From assembly GCA_002104985.1 (NCBI GenBank), contig MCGO01000023.1, positions 186,001 to 250,000 on the forward strand: 64,000 bases of DNA, given 5' to 3'. Numbering within the stretch: position 1 is the stretch's first letter; the number at the start of each line of letters is the position of its first letter. Source of the stretch: Rhizoclosmatium globosum (lineage: Eukaryota; Chytridiomycota; Chytridiomycetes; Chytridiales; Chytriomycetaceae). Under the pieces are notes generated by a model. The model had not been told where the DNA came from and searched no databases. It saw only the letters and a program-made list of their open reading frames with translations. Below, in pieces: positions 23,164-34,477 of this stretch. The position numbers were made by a program, and so were the translations under genes.

Positions 23164-23571
23164 GCTGCCAGAGAGGTTTTTTCGTGTCTGTCACCAAAAG
23201 TCACATGTGCGGTGGAGATGTGTATGTCAGGGCTTGGGGTGGAGATGGACCAGCCTCCCAGCCTCTGTTGGTGTTCTGCCCTGGCGTTTTCCTGTTGTCG
23301 CAAGAGAAAACCGTGAGACTTGGCGATTTCCTGTGGGCACAAGAAAAAGTGGCTGGTACTTGGCAAAAATTGTTGCGAATGAATTGCTTTGGCACTCACC
23401 CAACCAGCAACGACTTACCCAACCAACGACACCTCACCAAAGAAACCCACCACCTCAAGATTTGATTCTTAATTATTGATCCGCATTAATCGAGTATAAA
23501 TATGTCTTTCACATCAATGGTTTATATCTTGTATGAATAGATAAGATTATTTGAAAACAAACATCCTACGT
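23164..23571. other. intergenic before the Helitron coding region
   Basis: No convincing gene is seen. Both strands carry open frames near 23150-23470 without recognisable domains. The 5' end of the Helitron (expected to start TC) must lie in or near this stretch, but no single position can be supported. A TATA-like GAGTATAAATATG lies at about 23492-23504. Confidence 0.4.
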
Positions 23572-25446
23572 ATGCTTCCATTACTACTGGTACTCCTTCT
23601 TCTTTCAAGTATTGTTGCTGCGTCAGGAAAGGAGCAGCCATTTAAGTCTGTAATGGGGCGTCCACCCACAGATCGTTCTGTTCCAGAAAGTCAAACACTT
23701 ACTGAAACTACAATGCCTCGGGTTGTATCCCTGTATTGCGAGCGCTGCAGATTAAACGATCACACTGATGCTGTTTGCAACCGTCGCAATGCCCCTTATC
23801 TACTTGCTCCGCTTACAACAATGCTGCCTCCCCTTCAAACAACCACTGGAACAAACACACCGCCAACGTTACCACCTGTTCAAACAGTTCTGGATTCGCT
23901 TTCACTTCCGCCAATCTCATCACTGTTCTCGACGCCACCTTTACGCCGTATTCACCCGATTCATGCAACTACTACTGCAGTACCATATATTGTTGACTCT
24001 GGAGCCAAATCAATAGCACCTTCTAAACCACAAGCTCTAGACGATCGGTTTGTTTTGATAGGAACAAAAGGAAAGTGCTAATTCTGAACAGACGAGCATC
24101 GAATAAGTTATCTCATCAACGACGACGAGCTGTTCAAAGCGAGGCACAGCGAAATGCTACATTAGTTATCAATCGTATTGCTCACATTGAGGCCAGGGAA
24201 CGGGAAACCCACGAGGAACGAAATGATCGGTAATGCTGTCTTGATTGGTCTCTTGGTTTAATAGGTTGATTTTAGATTGGCTAAAGCGCGAGAACGTTAT
24301 CGAGTTTCCAAAGCCTTAAAGTTAGCTGACTTTGAAGCTCAATTCCTTGCTCCAGATATTGTCTCTGTTCTTCACCGTGATGGCTTGTTGACGCCAATTA
24401 CGTTAGAGCGAAAGGAGGCTATAATTGCTAAATTCAAGGAGTCGCTGACTCATGCAAACCTTGCTTATCAAACGTGTCTCATTTCTGGCTCTTTGTGTCG
24501 ATTTTCGGATCTTGTCCTTGTTCCAGTGATGGAGCTCCCCATTCGCATAATGAATGCAATGTATAAGCATCCCGCGGGTATGGACCAAAAGTTGGTCAAA
24601 TTTTATGACCTCGGTGACTTGGATATTCGTTTGAAAGGAATGGCCCTTGACCGCACCGCATTTCATCTTGTTGATGGCAACATACCTTATGTCTGGATTC
24701 ATTCAGGGACTTGGAAAACTATCTGCAGACTTAATCGGGGCTTTGACCCAAGCAAAAGCTATTATCCAACTCGTTTTGCAATAGCTGATTACTTCATATT
24801 GGGTCGTTCAGACATTCTTGATGCTCTCAACTCATCTGAACTCCAAACTGTAACACTTTGCCAAACTCGTGCCAAGTTGTCGTTCTTAAAGGGAGGCAAA
24901 AACAAGGTGGTTACGTCACATTTCATGTCATGGGATTGTTCGCAACGCACCGCAGCACAGTGCTTACCTACTTATGTGTCTGGAAACTACCGTGCTATCC
25001 TGGCGGGTCCATTTGATTCTGCCCAGGAGTTGGCTTCAAAAACTCCTTTCCTGCAAAATGTTGACAAGATTCGTGCCGCCAGTGAATTCTTGCTGGCAAA
25101 CAACCAATTTGCTCGCGGCCTGCCATTAAACTCTCACATTCTTTCATCCATCACTCCTGAAGGTGTTATTGAGCGATTAGATGCTTCAACACTTGGTGAA
25201 ACAGAATATCGCCATCTCTCTGGAATTCTACACTCACTTGAACGAAATGTTGAATCAGTTCGTCAACCAGAATTTGAGTCTACAGCTCCAAATGGAATCA
25301 CAGTTCTGCAATATGCATCTGGGCTAGTCAATTTGGAATCAGCATCGTCTATGTCTCGTTTAGAAGCAACTATTGAGTCTGCTATTGCAGACTCGTCTGT
25401 TACAGACACTACTGCAAAAGTGTGTGCATTTTTGTCACAATTCTAA
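23572..25446 (+). CDS. N-terminal region of the Helitron protein, with a hydrophobic leader
   Basis: The first ATG (23572) opens MLPLLLVLLLLSSIVAAS, which reads like a secretion signal and is unexpected for a nuclear transposase. A Thr/Pro-rich stretch with a CERC...C motif follows, ending at a stop near 24081. The related frame then continues one base off with a basic stretch (RRASNKLSHQRRRA) across the intron 24230-24275 into a long globular region ending at the donor 25420. This is the poorly conserved region before the Rep domain in Helitron proteins. Whether the leader belongs to the transposon or to an unrelated upstream exon is open. Confidence 0.5.
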
Positions 25447-25469
25447 TGCTAACTTCATTAACTAAACAG

Positions 25470-27642
25470 AATGCTACTTGTGAAAGCCCAACAACGCCAC
25501 AAGCTTCAATTGACTCTACAGTCAGGCCTGGAACACTTGTTATAAAGCATTCTGGCCAATTGATCAAATCACAACATGAAATGACTATGAGTTATGTTCG
25601 TCACTTTCCCTATGGCCAAGGGGGCCCACGTGATTCCCGGCGCAAGCACAAATATTCACTTAAAGCGTGAGTTCTTAAGCTTGTTAACATCAAATATTCC
25701 TAAACAATGCATAGTATTGTATCCTATTACCTTCGACTTGGTGCACTTGGATTTCGTAATGATCCTGATTTTGTACTCTATGCTCATGACAAGCTTTCCA
25801 TGTCTGGTGCACTCACCTCTATGCATCTCAAGTGCAAAGGCAATCCATCTATTGCTCATGATGCTGCAAACTTGGATCCATCTGACGTCAAGGCTTTTTA
25901 TGATTGGGAAATGGAATGCGCTCGTGCCAGAGATCTGTTTCAAGCAACTCCGCCTCAAACCGAACAAGTGAAACGTGTTTCTCGTCTTATTTCTACTGTT
26001 CGCTCATCAGGTGTTGCCAAGTTTCCAGGTTCAAGTGCCGAACGTGCCAAGAATCGCGTCAAGTTAGAATCACTTCAATTTGATCGTGGTGTTCCCAACA
26101 TCTTCTGGACACTTACTCCCAGTGACACAGGTTCTGCTCTTTTGGCATTCTATGCACATGAGCTGATGCCCAAAGACATTCGATATGAAGATATCACTCC
26201 TGCTCATATGCCTGATGGGAAAGCAATGCTTAAAGTAGTGCTAGACAACCCTGTTGTGGCTGCAGACACATTCTTGGTGGTGCTTGACTTGTTCATTAAA
26301 CATGTCCTTGGATTTGATATGCAAGCTGGTCGTTCATATTCACAAGGTGGTGCATATGGATTTCTGGAAGCCATAGCACATTTTATAGAATGTCAAGAAG
26401 GAGGGACTCTTCACACACACGGAGTTGCCTGGATTCATGGTGCTCCCCGTAGTGAGAAAGAATGGGCAACGCGTATTCAAGAATCAGGTTGGAAAGATGG
26501 TTATGACACGTTCTTGCAGTCAGTTGTCTCTTCCAATTATCCAATCTACGAGTTTGACAAGTACAAGCCACAATGTTGCAATTCCTGTCCTTTAGGGTCA
26601 TTGATCCCTATTCACTTGAGTCCAAAACTCCGTGGCCGAAGGTCAAAAAAGTCTCCACTGCCAAAGCTTGCCATGTGCACAAGTTGTTCTCAGCGGTTTT
26701 CAAGTCCAGAGTTGTTGAAAACCTCCATCACATCAGCAATAGAGGACCTTCGTCTCCAAGACCCAGACTCCCTCCCAATTGTCCAAGAATCACACGTTCT
26801 GAATCTAGGAACTCTTCTTGCTCCTTTTAGTGAAAAGCCTCTTGTTGCAGCAATACAAAAATCAATCTTTCTTCACCATGTTCAAGAACATTACCACTAT
26901 CATTGTTTGTATTTTCATCCTTTCTTCTGGTGTTGACCCTCACTGATTGTTCTCTCACTTCAAAGGCGCAGGATGCTTTAAGAAAGGTGAGAAGTGCCGT
27001 TACCGTATGCCTCATCAAAACTTGGAACAAACTGGATTCAACAAGGACAACAAATATCGATTCCATACTGAATTGGGATGTAATTACTTGAACAACATTT
27101 GCGATGTGTGGTTCTCATGTATTCCTGGGAACCATGATAGTCGCTTCTTGCAACTGGGAGATGGTGCTGATGTAGTTCTCTACGCCACAAAGTATGCCAC
27201 CAAGGCTTCCCTTAGTGTTCAAGTTGCTGCTCTAGCTGCAATTGCCACCCGGTATCAGAAACGGATAGCAAACGAAGATCCTGACTTAGAGCCATATCGT
27301 CGCGGATTACGACGTCTCATGTCATTGATGTCAATGGAATCCAACATGATGGAGGTATCTTCCTCACTGGCTGCTTTGTTTTTAACAACGCATACGTCTG
27401 GTCATTTCAGTTGTGACTTTAAACCCCTCCTACTATGTCAAGGACTTGATATGTTCCAATCAGCACAAACTGAGATAAATATGAGCCTGTCCTATGATGC
27501 AAATTCCAGGAAATTCACTGTTGGACATTTGTTTCTCGATTATATGCATCGTCCACCTGTCTTGGAACAGTGTTGCTTGAGACTCTTTGATCAGCATTAT
27601 GAGAAAGTATTGATCTCTAAAACGGGTGCCCATAAAAGGTGA
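25470..27642 (+). CDS. Helitron Rep (HUH/Y2 endonuclease) region
   Basis: Exons 25470-25666, 25715-26904 and 26966-27638 form one frame. The Helitron-like N domain contains FWTLTPSD, DLFIKHVLGF and the two-His metal motif in GGTLHTHGVAWI. A cysteine motif (CFKKGEKCRYRMP) precedes the paired catalytic tyrosines in LYATKYATK, matching the Y-x-x-x-Y spacing of Helitron Y2 nucleases. The enzyme nicks and joins single-stranded DNA during rolling-circle transposition. All catalytic residues are present; damage begins only after this region. Confidence 0.85.
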
Positions 27643-27693
27643 TTTCAAAAACTGAAAATGTAACGTTGTAAAACTCATATACACATCAAATAG

Positions 27694-28263
27694 GTCACAT
27701 GAAGAAATGGAAGAGGGTGTGAGTTCTGATGTGGATGACAATGAGGAGTCATCCCCGAAGTAGACGGAGATGATGCTGAAAATGGATGGATGGCAGATGT
27801 CTCAGAAGATGAGGGTGAACAACTTTACTGCCCACAATCAATGGATTCTTCTGTTCAAGTGGATGGTATGCAGTCTGAAAGTCAAGCCTTTAGTCCCAGT
27901 CTCTCTATTCCAGTGACCCAGCCACCTTTGTTCTTGACAGCAGAAACAATACCTACAATGTGACTTCCTTTAGCTCCTACGCATCCACAGTTTCTTACAC
28001 ATCAGCTGCGTTATTTACCAAAACCTCGAGTCCCCAATTTAATTGGTCCACGCATTCCCTCATCTGCTGACACTGAACCAAACTTGATTGAACGCCGCGC
28101 AAGGTCCATATTGTTGCTTCAATATCCCTGGCGATCATTGGACATGTTTTTCACAACAAATTCATCCAACTCTGTCATTCCCTTTTATACTTCGTGGGTA
28201 CCGCACCAAAATGCTGCAACAATCCGCTTCATTGACAACCTTGATAATTGGCACTTGTCAAAG
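27694..28263 (+). pseudogene. Helitron linker between Rep and helicase, with two lesions
   Basis: After the intron 27639-27693 the frame reads SHEEMEEGVSS, then reaches a TAG near 27762. The acidic linker (EVDGDDAENG) resumes one base off, meets a TGA near 27960 and continues (LPLAPTHPQFL, then LLLQYPWRSLDMFF) to the donor at 28264. The sequence on both sides of each lesion is clearly one protein, so these are mutations in a once-open gene. Confidence 0.6.
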
Positions 28264-28320
28264 GTTAGCATTTAATATAATAGCTAGAGCACATTTCTAA
28301 CTCTCACATCAACAACATAG

Positions 28321-30771
28321 GTGATTGCAAAACAACAGGTTACCAAGAAGAGAGTTGATGGCTACATTGACCCTGACGATCTGTATGGTGATGACGAACC
28401 CGATGAAGAAAGGCTCCAAGATCCCCTATTTTCTTCAGGAGCCCAAGACGCCAGTGATGCATATATAGATGCTGACAACGATGACTTTGAGCCTGTAGAA
28501 TATGATAGTGAAATGTTCTCATCCATCTATTGCAACTTGGATTGTGAAAGTGCCAACAACACTTTTTCTGAAGTATCTCGCTTCACCAATTTTACTCGTT
28601 CTCCCAACCACATTCACTTGGACAAAGCTTCTTCACATGCACCTGCTATTCATTCCTTGAAAGCAATGAAACAAGTCTTGAAAAAGTACAAGGGGCATCC
28701 TCTGGCTCAGATTCCAGAAACTCCTGGCCCATCTATGCATGTTCCTACAAATCGGTTTCCCATTGCATCAGTGTCTCTCCTGCCAAAGTTATCCGATGTA
28801 ATTGTGAACCTTCACTATTCCAAACCAACTGTTGATGACATGGCCAAGACTCTCGGAATGTATCCAACTGTTGCTGAAGTCTCCAAGAAATTCAACTTAA
28901 ATTTGAAGCAACATGCCGTTTTCGCCACATACGGTTCATACCTAGTCTCACGATTCATTGAGCCCACTTCATCAGAGACACCACCACGCAGTATTGTAGC
29001 AGGTGGAGGAGGAGTTGGTAAAACTCGTATTGTGAACGCCTTGATGGAATTGGCAAGGTTGTATAACAGGCCCACAGCCATCAAGAAAATGGCCCCATCA
29101 GGTATAGCAGCCAGTGGAATAGGGGGCGAAACAATGCATCGTGTTGGAAGGTTCTCTCAAGGAATGCAGTTTTTACCCGAACATCATAAACAGTGGGAAG
29201 CTGTGGAGTTGTTGGTTATGGATGAGGCCTTCATGATAGGGCAAGACAGTTTCTTTAAGCTGAATAAGGCCTTCAACACTGTCAAACAAGTTTCTGATGA
29301 AGATAATGTCTATTTTGGAGGTCTTGCTGTAATGTTGCTGGGGGATGTGTTCCAAAAGCGGCCTGTCAAAGATGAATACCTGTTTGTTCCTCCAACGAAT
29401 GTCAGCCAGAATGCTTCTGATTCCCAAAAAGAGGCATATTATCGCAAGAAGAAGGCATATGATGTTTACATGTCATTCACTTCTTGCTACTATTTGACTG
29501 AATCCATGCGATTTGTTACCGATCCTCTGTTTGGGTACCACTTGTCTAATGCTCGTGTTGGTTTATACTCCACAGCGTTTCGAGCCGCTCTCAACTCTCA
29601 AGTCCAGTCAACAGAAAAATGGGCGGAATTCAACACTGACTCTCATCCTGCTCTTGTTTGTACTGGATCCAACATCATCCGCAGAAGCTACAATGATAGC
29701 TTCATCAAGGCACGTTCCCATCATCAGTCCAGTCTCACACATCCAACTTTTCGTTTGGTGGCCAAGCTTGCTTCGGTGAAACCGCGGAACAAAATGAAGC
29801 CCCCACTTCCCTTGACACCTGATATGGTTCGTTACATTTACACACTTGGGGACGAGAAAGGCAAGCGCCTGAGTCCCATCTTAGATATTTATGTTGGCAT
29901 GGATGTCTGCTTAAGTTCCAATAGCTGTGTTCCTGCGGGCCTTGCCAACGGAACACTTGGGAAAATAGTATCTATTCACTGGGCTTCTACAACAACTTTT
30001 GCGGAATTTGTCCGCGTTGATGGTTCAGTTTTCCAGCGGAGTTCTGAAATGCCTGAATATGTGCTTGTGCGTATTCCAGATAATGACCATGATGTAGGCT
30101 TTGGTCCAGGAATCTTTCCAGTGATGGCTGAATCTCAGACAAGTGATGCTATCAAGATGTGTGGAAAGACAGCCAATTTTCGTATTACCCAACTTGGATT
30201 CACTCCTGCGTTCTGTCTAACAGATTATCGTGTACAAGGACTCACCTTGCCTCGACTGTTACTGGCTCCTTTCAGTGTATCAAAACGTGAATTCCCAAAA
30301 CTCCATCAGGACTTTTCTCTTGACGCTGGTGGATTTTATGTTCTGATTTCTCGAGTACGGGAACTCCGCAGCCTGATGCTCCTACGAGCCATATCTGACC
30401 AAGAATTTGATTCCTGTCAACCCAAGGATTATGTTATTGATGAAGACGATCGACTTATCCAATTGTCTACCGTGACCAACCCAACATTCCCTCCTGAAGA
30501 ATCTCCCATGAAATTCAAAAGGCGACAGCGAACATATCAAGGTCCAGTGCCAGCTCATCTAGCTCAGCAAAGATTTTCCCCATTTTTACCTGAAGACGGT
30601 CATACTTGTACCCCACACCCTGACCCATCAACTATCAGTCAATTATCTCATGCCTGGATAAATGTCTTTGACGATACTGACACAGAATTCAACAATGTTG
30701 AAGACCTTGATGATTACACAAATCAACTTTACAATGAAGCTGAAGACAATCTAGATGCAGACTTTGACTAA
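28321..30771 (+). CDS. Helitron PIF1-like DNA helicase region
   Basis: An uninterrupted exon of 816 codons follows the acceptor at 28320. Helicase motifs: GGGGVGKTRIV (Walker A), VMDEAFM (Walker B), GDVFQKRPV (motif III, usually GD..QLPPV), DYRVQGLTL (motif V) and LISRVRELRSL (motif VI). PIF1-type helicases unwind DNA 5'-3' and in Helitrons are fused to Rep. The C-terminal 120 residues are acidic. The exon itself is intact, but translation from the full gene would stop upstream at the lesions near 27757 and 27960. Confidence 0.88.
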   Translation: MIAKQQVTKKRVDGYIDPDDLYGDDEPDEERLQDPLFSSGAQDASDAYIDADNDDFEPVEYDSEMFSSIYCNLDCESANNTFSEVSRFTNFTRSPNHIHLDKASSHAPAIHSLKAMKQVLKKYKGHPLAQIPETPGPSMHVPTNRFPIASVSLLPKLSDVIVNLHYSKPTVDDMAKTLGMYPTVAEVSKKFNLNLKQHAVFATYGSYLVSRFIEPTSSETPPRSIVAGGGGVGKTRIVNALMELARLYNRPTAIKKMAPSGIAASGIGGETMHRVGRFSQGMQFLPEHHKQWEAVELLVMDEAFMIGQDSFFKLNKAFNTVKQVSDEDNVYFGGLAVMLLGDVFQKRPVKDEYLFVPPTNVSQNASDSQKEAYYRKKKAYDVYMSFTSCYYLTESMRFVTDPLFGYHLSNARVGLYSTAFRAALNSQVQSTEKWAEFNTDSHPALVCTGSNIIRRSYNDSFIKARSHHQSSLTHPTFRLVAKLASVKPRNKMKPPLPLTPDMVRYIYTLGDEKGKRLSPILDIYVGMDVCLSSNSCVPAGLANGTLGKIVSIHWASTTTFAEFVRVDGSVFQRSSEMPEYVLVRIPDNDHDVGFGPGIFPVMAESQTSDAIKMCGKTANFRITQLGFTPAFCLTDYRVQGLTLPRLLLAPFSVSKREFPKLHQDFSLDAGGFYVLISRVRELRSLMLLRAISDQEFDSCQPKDYVIDEDDRLIQLSTVTNPTFPPEESPMKFKRRQRTYQGPVPAHLAQQRFSPFLPEDGHTCTPHPDPSTISQLSHAWINVFDDTDTEFNNVEDLDDYTNQLYNEAEDNLDADFD

Positions 30772-31303
30772 GACGCGTCTGTTTTGTTTCATTCCATACT
30801 TTTTTTCACTTTGCAACTGCAACATTATAAATGACTCTTGAGATTATTTTCCTTCTTTATTTAATATATATATGACTATCTACAACCAAATAATCAATCC
30901 ACTGACACCAAGTGTGAACAGTAGAAGATTCTTTGATTCTGTCAATTGCATAATGATGACACCAAGTGTGAGCACCACAAGCATTTTCGCAACAATGTCC
31001 ACTGACACCAAGTGTGAGCAGTGGCAACTTTTTTCTGTATTCACCTTTATACCAGCTTCCGCTCCTTTTCCCGCCAGCCCGCCAGCCCGCCAACGTCCCG
31101 CCTTCCTGCCTTCCTGCCTTCCCGTCAAGGCCCTGCCTCACTTCTATGCGATCCAACCAGTTCATATGTTCTTGCAGTTGTTATCCACTTTTCCTCGCGT
31201 CCACGTTAATACAAACAAGACGTTGAACGTTGTCATTGTTCTGTTGCACAAAGCTGCAAAGCCGAGAATGGATTGTACATCAAATTCTTTTATTTAAATT
31301 CAT
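30772..31303. other. non-coding stretch with three hairpin repeats and a C-rich tract
   Basis: Three near-identical copies of GACACCAAGTGTGA lie at about 30903, 30959 and 31003; each can form a stem ACAC/GTGT over a CAA loop. Further right, 31070-31130 is a C-rich low-complexity run (CCAGCCCGCCAGCC, CCTTCCTGCCTTCC). No gene is seen. Confidence 0.6.
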
Positions 31304-31546
31304 TTACATTTCATGTCGAAGACGACACAAAAGTTGAATGTCTTGTCGCATCAAAGTTACACGCTTAGCATGGATTGCCAACAGATTAGCATCTTCAAAA
31401 AAACACGTCATGTACGCTTCAGTACACTCTTGCAAGACGGTAAAAGCATTTCGTTGAAAGCGCACAGATGTTCCTGGCGGAAGACTTGTGGATTCATTCA
31501 TGGCAAACAACGAACCATTAACAAAGTCTTCAGTGATTTCGCGCAC
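31304..31546 (-). pseudogene. C-terminal exon of a divergent histone H3 (CENP-A-like), first exon missing
   Basis: The minus-strand exon starts after a good acceptor (AAATATAG at 31550-31547), reads VREITEDF and continues through the H3 fold: [12 protein letters not shown] (alpha 2), LFEDxN-like [15 protein letters not shown] and DIQLLCRLR, ending at a TAA. About 14 extra residues sit in loop 1 between alpha 1 and alpha 2 ([11 protein letters not shown] region). A longer loop 1 and EDANLL-type wording are features of centromeric H3. No N-terminal exon with the tail and alpha N is seen between here and 31730, so this is a fragment, or its first exon was displaced by a rearrangement. Confidence 0.65.
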
Positions 31547-31730
31547 CTATATTTATAATTGTTGATATATAATCATTTATTGTTTTCCCAATCACTTTAT
31601 CGTATTCTATATATGATCCAACTTAAAAATGAAAACATGGATTTATTGTTTTTAATTTCAGTATCGTCCTCCTTTGGCCCTCGGGTGTGCCGTACCCTCC
31701 GCCGCTCAGGAGTCGTGCACGCGAGGATGT

Positions 31731-31820
31731 TATTCAACTCAAAACAAAGTGATTTGAAATGAGGGCTCGGTGCTACGGCGTTTCGAACGAACGGCAATAT
31801 CGCCACTCCATTTTCAGATT
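31731..31820 (+). repeat. 90-bp direct repeat R, left copy
   Basis: TATTCAACTCAAAACAAAGT... to ...TTTTCAGATT. It is 90 bp long and differs from the right copy (42085-42174) at only four positions that I can see. It abuts the left end of duplicated segment copy 2 without a gap. Confidence 0.9.
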
Positions 31821-32084
31821 ATCAAAAACAAGAAATACGAGAATCCGTCATACGACCCTTCAGAACTAAGTCATTTGTTCAAAGACAATCGCCACTTTAA
31901 CGCAGAAGGCAACCGTGTTTTATTTGACGGTGTTGTTGAGAAAATTGCTTCTCAGTGGCCTGAGTTGAGTGCTGCAAAGATGGAAACCGTGTTGCCTCTG
32001 GACTGGCAAAATGCACCGTCAGCACTGTCAGGTGATGTCGATGGTGCCAAGAAATGGGTTCTGAAGAATGCAGAGGACTTGTAG
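31821..32084 (+). pseudogene. headless 3' fragment of a GDSL hydrolase, paralogue 8
   Basis: Only the last 87 codons of the gene at 11674-12665 are present, starting IKNKKYEN in the duplicated segment. Block V (DNRHF) is retained, but blocks I-III are absent, so it cannot be a hydrolase. It is a by-product of where the duplication begins. Confidence 0.88.
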
Positions 32085-32218
32085 AATACATCGTTTTTAC
32101 CCCAATCATCCCTCGATGATGTTCATAACAGCCGATGCAATTTAGTTTTCCAACAGTGAGTTTTATTCTCAGTTTACAAGATTAAATTTATTGAAATGCA
32201 TCTCGATACACACGCACC

Positions 32219-34290
32219 TCACTTATGTTTATAAGTAAATCCAACAAAAGCTGCTCTAAGCCCTTCCTCGTCCTTCCCCTTATGCTGAAGAACTGGACTC
32301 CCTGTCCCACCCACACTCCCCAACCGCTTCAAAATGCCCATTGCCCCTCCCGTTCCACCACCGCCAGTCTTTCGTCCTTCCTCAAGCTTCTTTTCAAGCT
32401 TCGCCTGCCGCTCTTTCACTTCCTGATACATTTTCATATCATTTGGATTCGAAAAGTCGTCAAAGTAGGATGTATCGATAGCAGAGGAGAGGTGTGGGAC
32501 AAATGGTGGTACGACGGATGGGGAACGGAGTTGGTGGAATGGGTAGTCTTGAAAGAATGGGTGTGCTTGAAGTCTTGAGAGTCCCGCGATACGGTTTTGC
32601 GGGTGAGTGATTAGTCTATCCTTTGTAAGTTAATCATTCTCTTTCAGTAGGAACTAGAGGTTTCTCACTTGGTCACGAGATCCCACGCGCAATCGGACAG
32701 ATTGAATTCCTCGTCTTCGCCGGTATAGACAGGGCGTTCAAGAACGCGTTCCCAGTGATACACATTCACCCAAATTCCATCAGTATTTGCAGCAGTGAAT
32801 GGAGGAAATCCGCAAAGGCATTCAAACAAGATGGTCCCTAAACTCCAATAATCGGCGGATAGACCGTACCCGCTCCCGCTTTTCGTTAGAACCTCAGGTG
32901 CCATGTAGTCAGGGCTTCCAACTTGAGAGAAACATCTCATTTCGACTGTGCGTTTCACACTTTGGTAGAGGCTACGGCGGTCCGCGAGTGATTGATAGAT
33001 GTATGGTGTTTCCTTGACTTTTTCGAGACGTGCACGTAGGTGGGCTACGCATTCGTCGGAAAGAGTTCCACGCGAAAGGCCGAAATCAGTTAGCTTAAGG
33101 TGGCCGGTTGCATCAATTAAAAAGTTTTCGGGTTTCAGGTCGCGGTGGATAAAGCCAAGACGGTGGAGCTCGGCGACAGCGGTTGCCATTTCTTTATATG
33201 GAAAAGTTAGATGGCGAATGGATGTTGAGAGATAGCACATACCGGCCACGTAAAAGCGTGCATGTTCTTCTCTCAAAACTCCACTGTTGTTCAACAACGT
33301 TCTCACGTCACCGCCCGGTACAAACTCCATAGCCAAGTATACATTCTCCATGTCCTGAAAGGCATAAAATAACTTGACAAGCCACTCAGAATTTGCTCGT
33401 GTCAATATGTCACGCTCTGTGATCGAGTTATATCATTAAAAAATGAAGAACTTGATAGAGAAGGAAAACTTACCAGTTAAAACATGCTGCACCTCCCCCA
33501 TTTTCTTCAATGCCCTCTTATTCATTTTCTTGAGAGCCATATATTCTTTTTCACAGCCTCCATCCCGCTTCCTCACCAAAAACACTTGTCCATACCCTCC
33601 TTGCCCAATCTGCAAGAGAATCTGGAACGACGAAAGCCGAAGTCGCGTTCTACGACTCCTCAAGATTTCGCGTTCTGATGCACAAAACTTGTTCCATTCC
33701 GCGTTTGCTTGAACATCATTCACACAGCGGTTTTCGATATCTTGTTGCGCGAGGACTGTTCTCTGGCGACGGCTGTCCAAGTATGTGATCAAGTCATAAT
33801 AGTAATCCAAGAAGTAGACGCTTGTCATTTTCGAGTTTCGCTTCGTGGCTTCTGAAACGGGTTTTTGTTCCTCTAGACGTACATTTCGAGCGAGGGTGAA
33901 GCTGTCAAAGACATCTTCGGAGGGATTGATTCTTTGTTGTTGTGTGGCTTCAGAAGAAGCAGCGGATGATGGTGGCGGCACATCCTTTTTCGTTGAGATT
34001 TGAAAGTGGTGAAAGTACTTCGACAGGTCTGCGATTGTTGGACGTGGCGGGAGGGGTGGCGGTTCCTTTAGTCATGGTAAGTGATTTGGTTATGAATTTA
34101 AGATTACTGTTACTTTTCTTTCACTCGATTCAGCTGCAGCTGCAGTTGAGGTCGGAATCTCTGGAGCTTCAACGAGGGCAGGAATTGGAATGATCGCGTC
34201 AGCTTCTTCTGTTTGGCTTTTTAATTTTAACTGAACATTTGCAGGCGTCGACATTGTTCGAAGCTGCTTCTTTTGTCCATCCGGATTCAT
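32219..34290 (-). CDS. DBF2/NDR-type AGC protein kinase, copy 2
   Basis: Same five-exon structure and motifs as the copy at 12777-14844, starting MNPDGQKKQ at 34290. The kinase motifs [18 protein letters not shown] and [11 protein letters not shown] and the tail FVGFTYK are unchanged. Differences noted are conservative or lie in introns; for example the intron between exons 3 and 4 happens to be in frame here. No disabling change was found, so both kinase copies look functional. Confidence 0.88.
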
Positions 34291-34477
34291 AGCCTTGGTG
34301 TAGTAACTTGGACGGTTTTGGTTGGTTTTGTAACTTTTGTTGACAGCCACACAGTATACACTGACAATTCTTCGCCTCACTTTTAATTCTTCATTACTAC
34401 GAGTGAATCATCATATTTATCACAAAAGTTTAAAGTGTATGCAGAATTGCAACCAGACCAAACTCTTTGGCAAGGAT

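Larger units (their letters stand above)
23572..31020 (+). mobile_element. Helitron (rolling-circle transposon), slightly decayed
   Basis: One plus-strand gene carries both hallmarks of a Helitron: an HUH/Y2 Rep nuclease (25715-27642) and a PIF1-like helicase (28321-30771). The coding parts are separated by at least six short introns (24230-24275, 25420-25469, 25667-25714, 26905-26965, 27639-27693, 28264-28320), all in consistent phase. Three lesions are visible: a one-base shift near 24050, another near 27757, and an in-frame TGA near 27960. The element ends are not fixed; the right limit given includes three short hairpin repeats at 30903-31017 that may be part of the 3' end. Confidence 0.82.

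Noticed and set aside
23082..23465. 127-codon plus-strand frame before the Helitron
   Set aside because: Overlaps the inverted repeat and has no domain; composition looks random.
30902..31017. CRISPR-like array
   Set aside because: Only three short copies with unequal spacing in a eukaryotic genome; more consistent with hairpins near a Helitron end.
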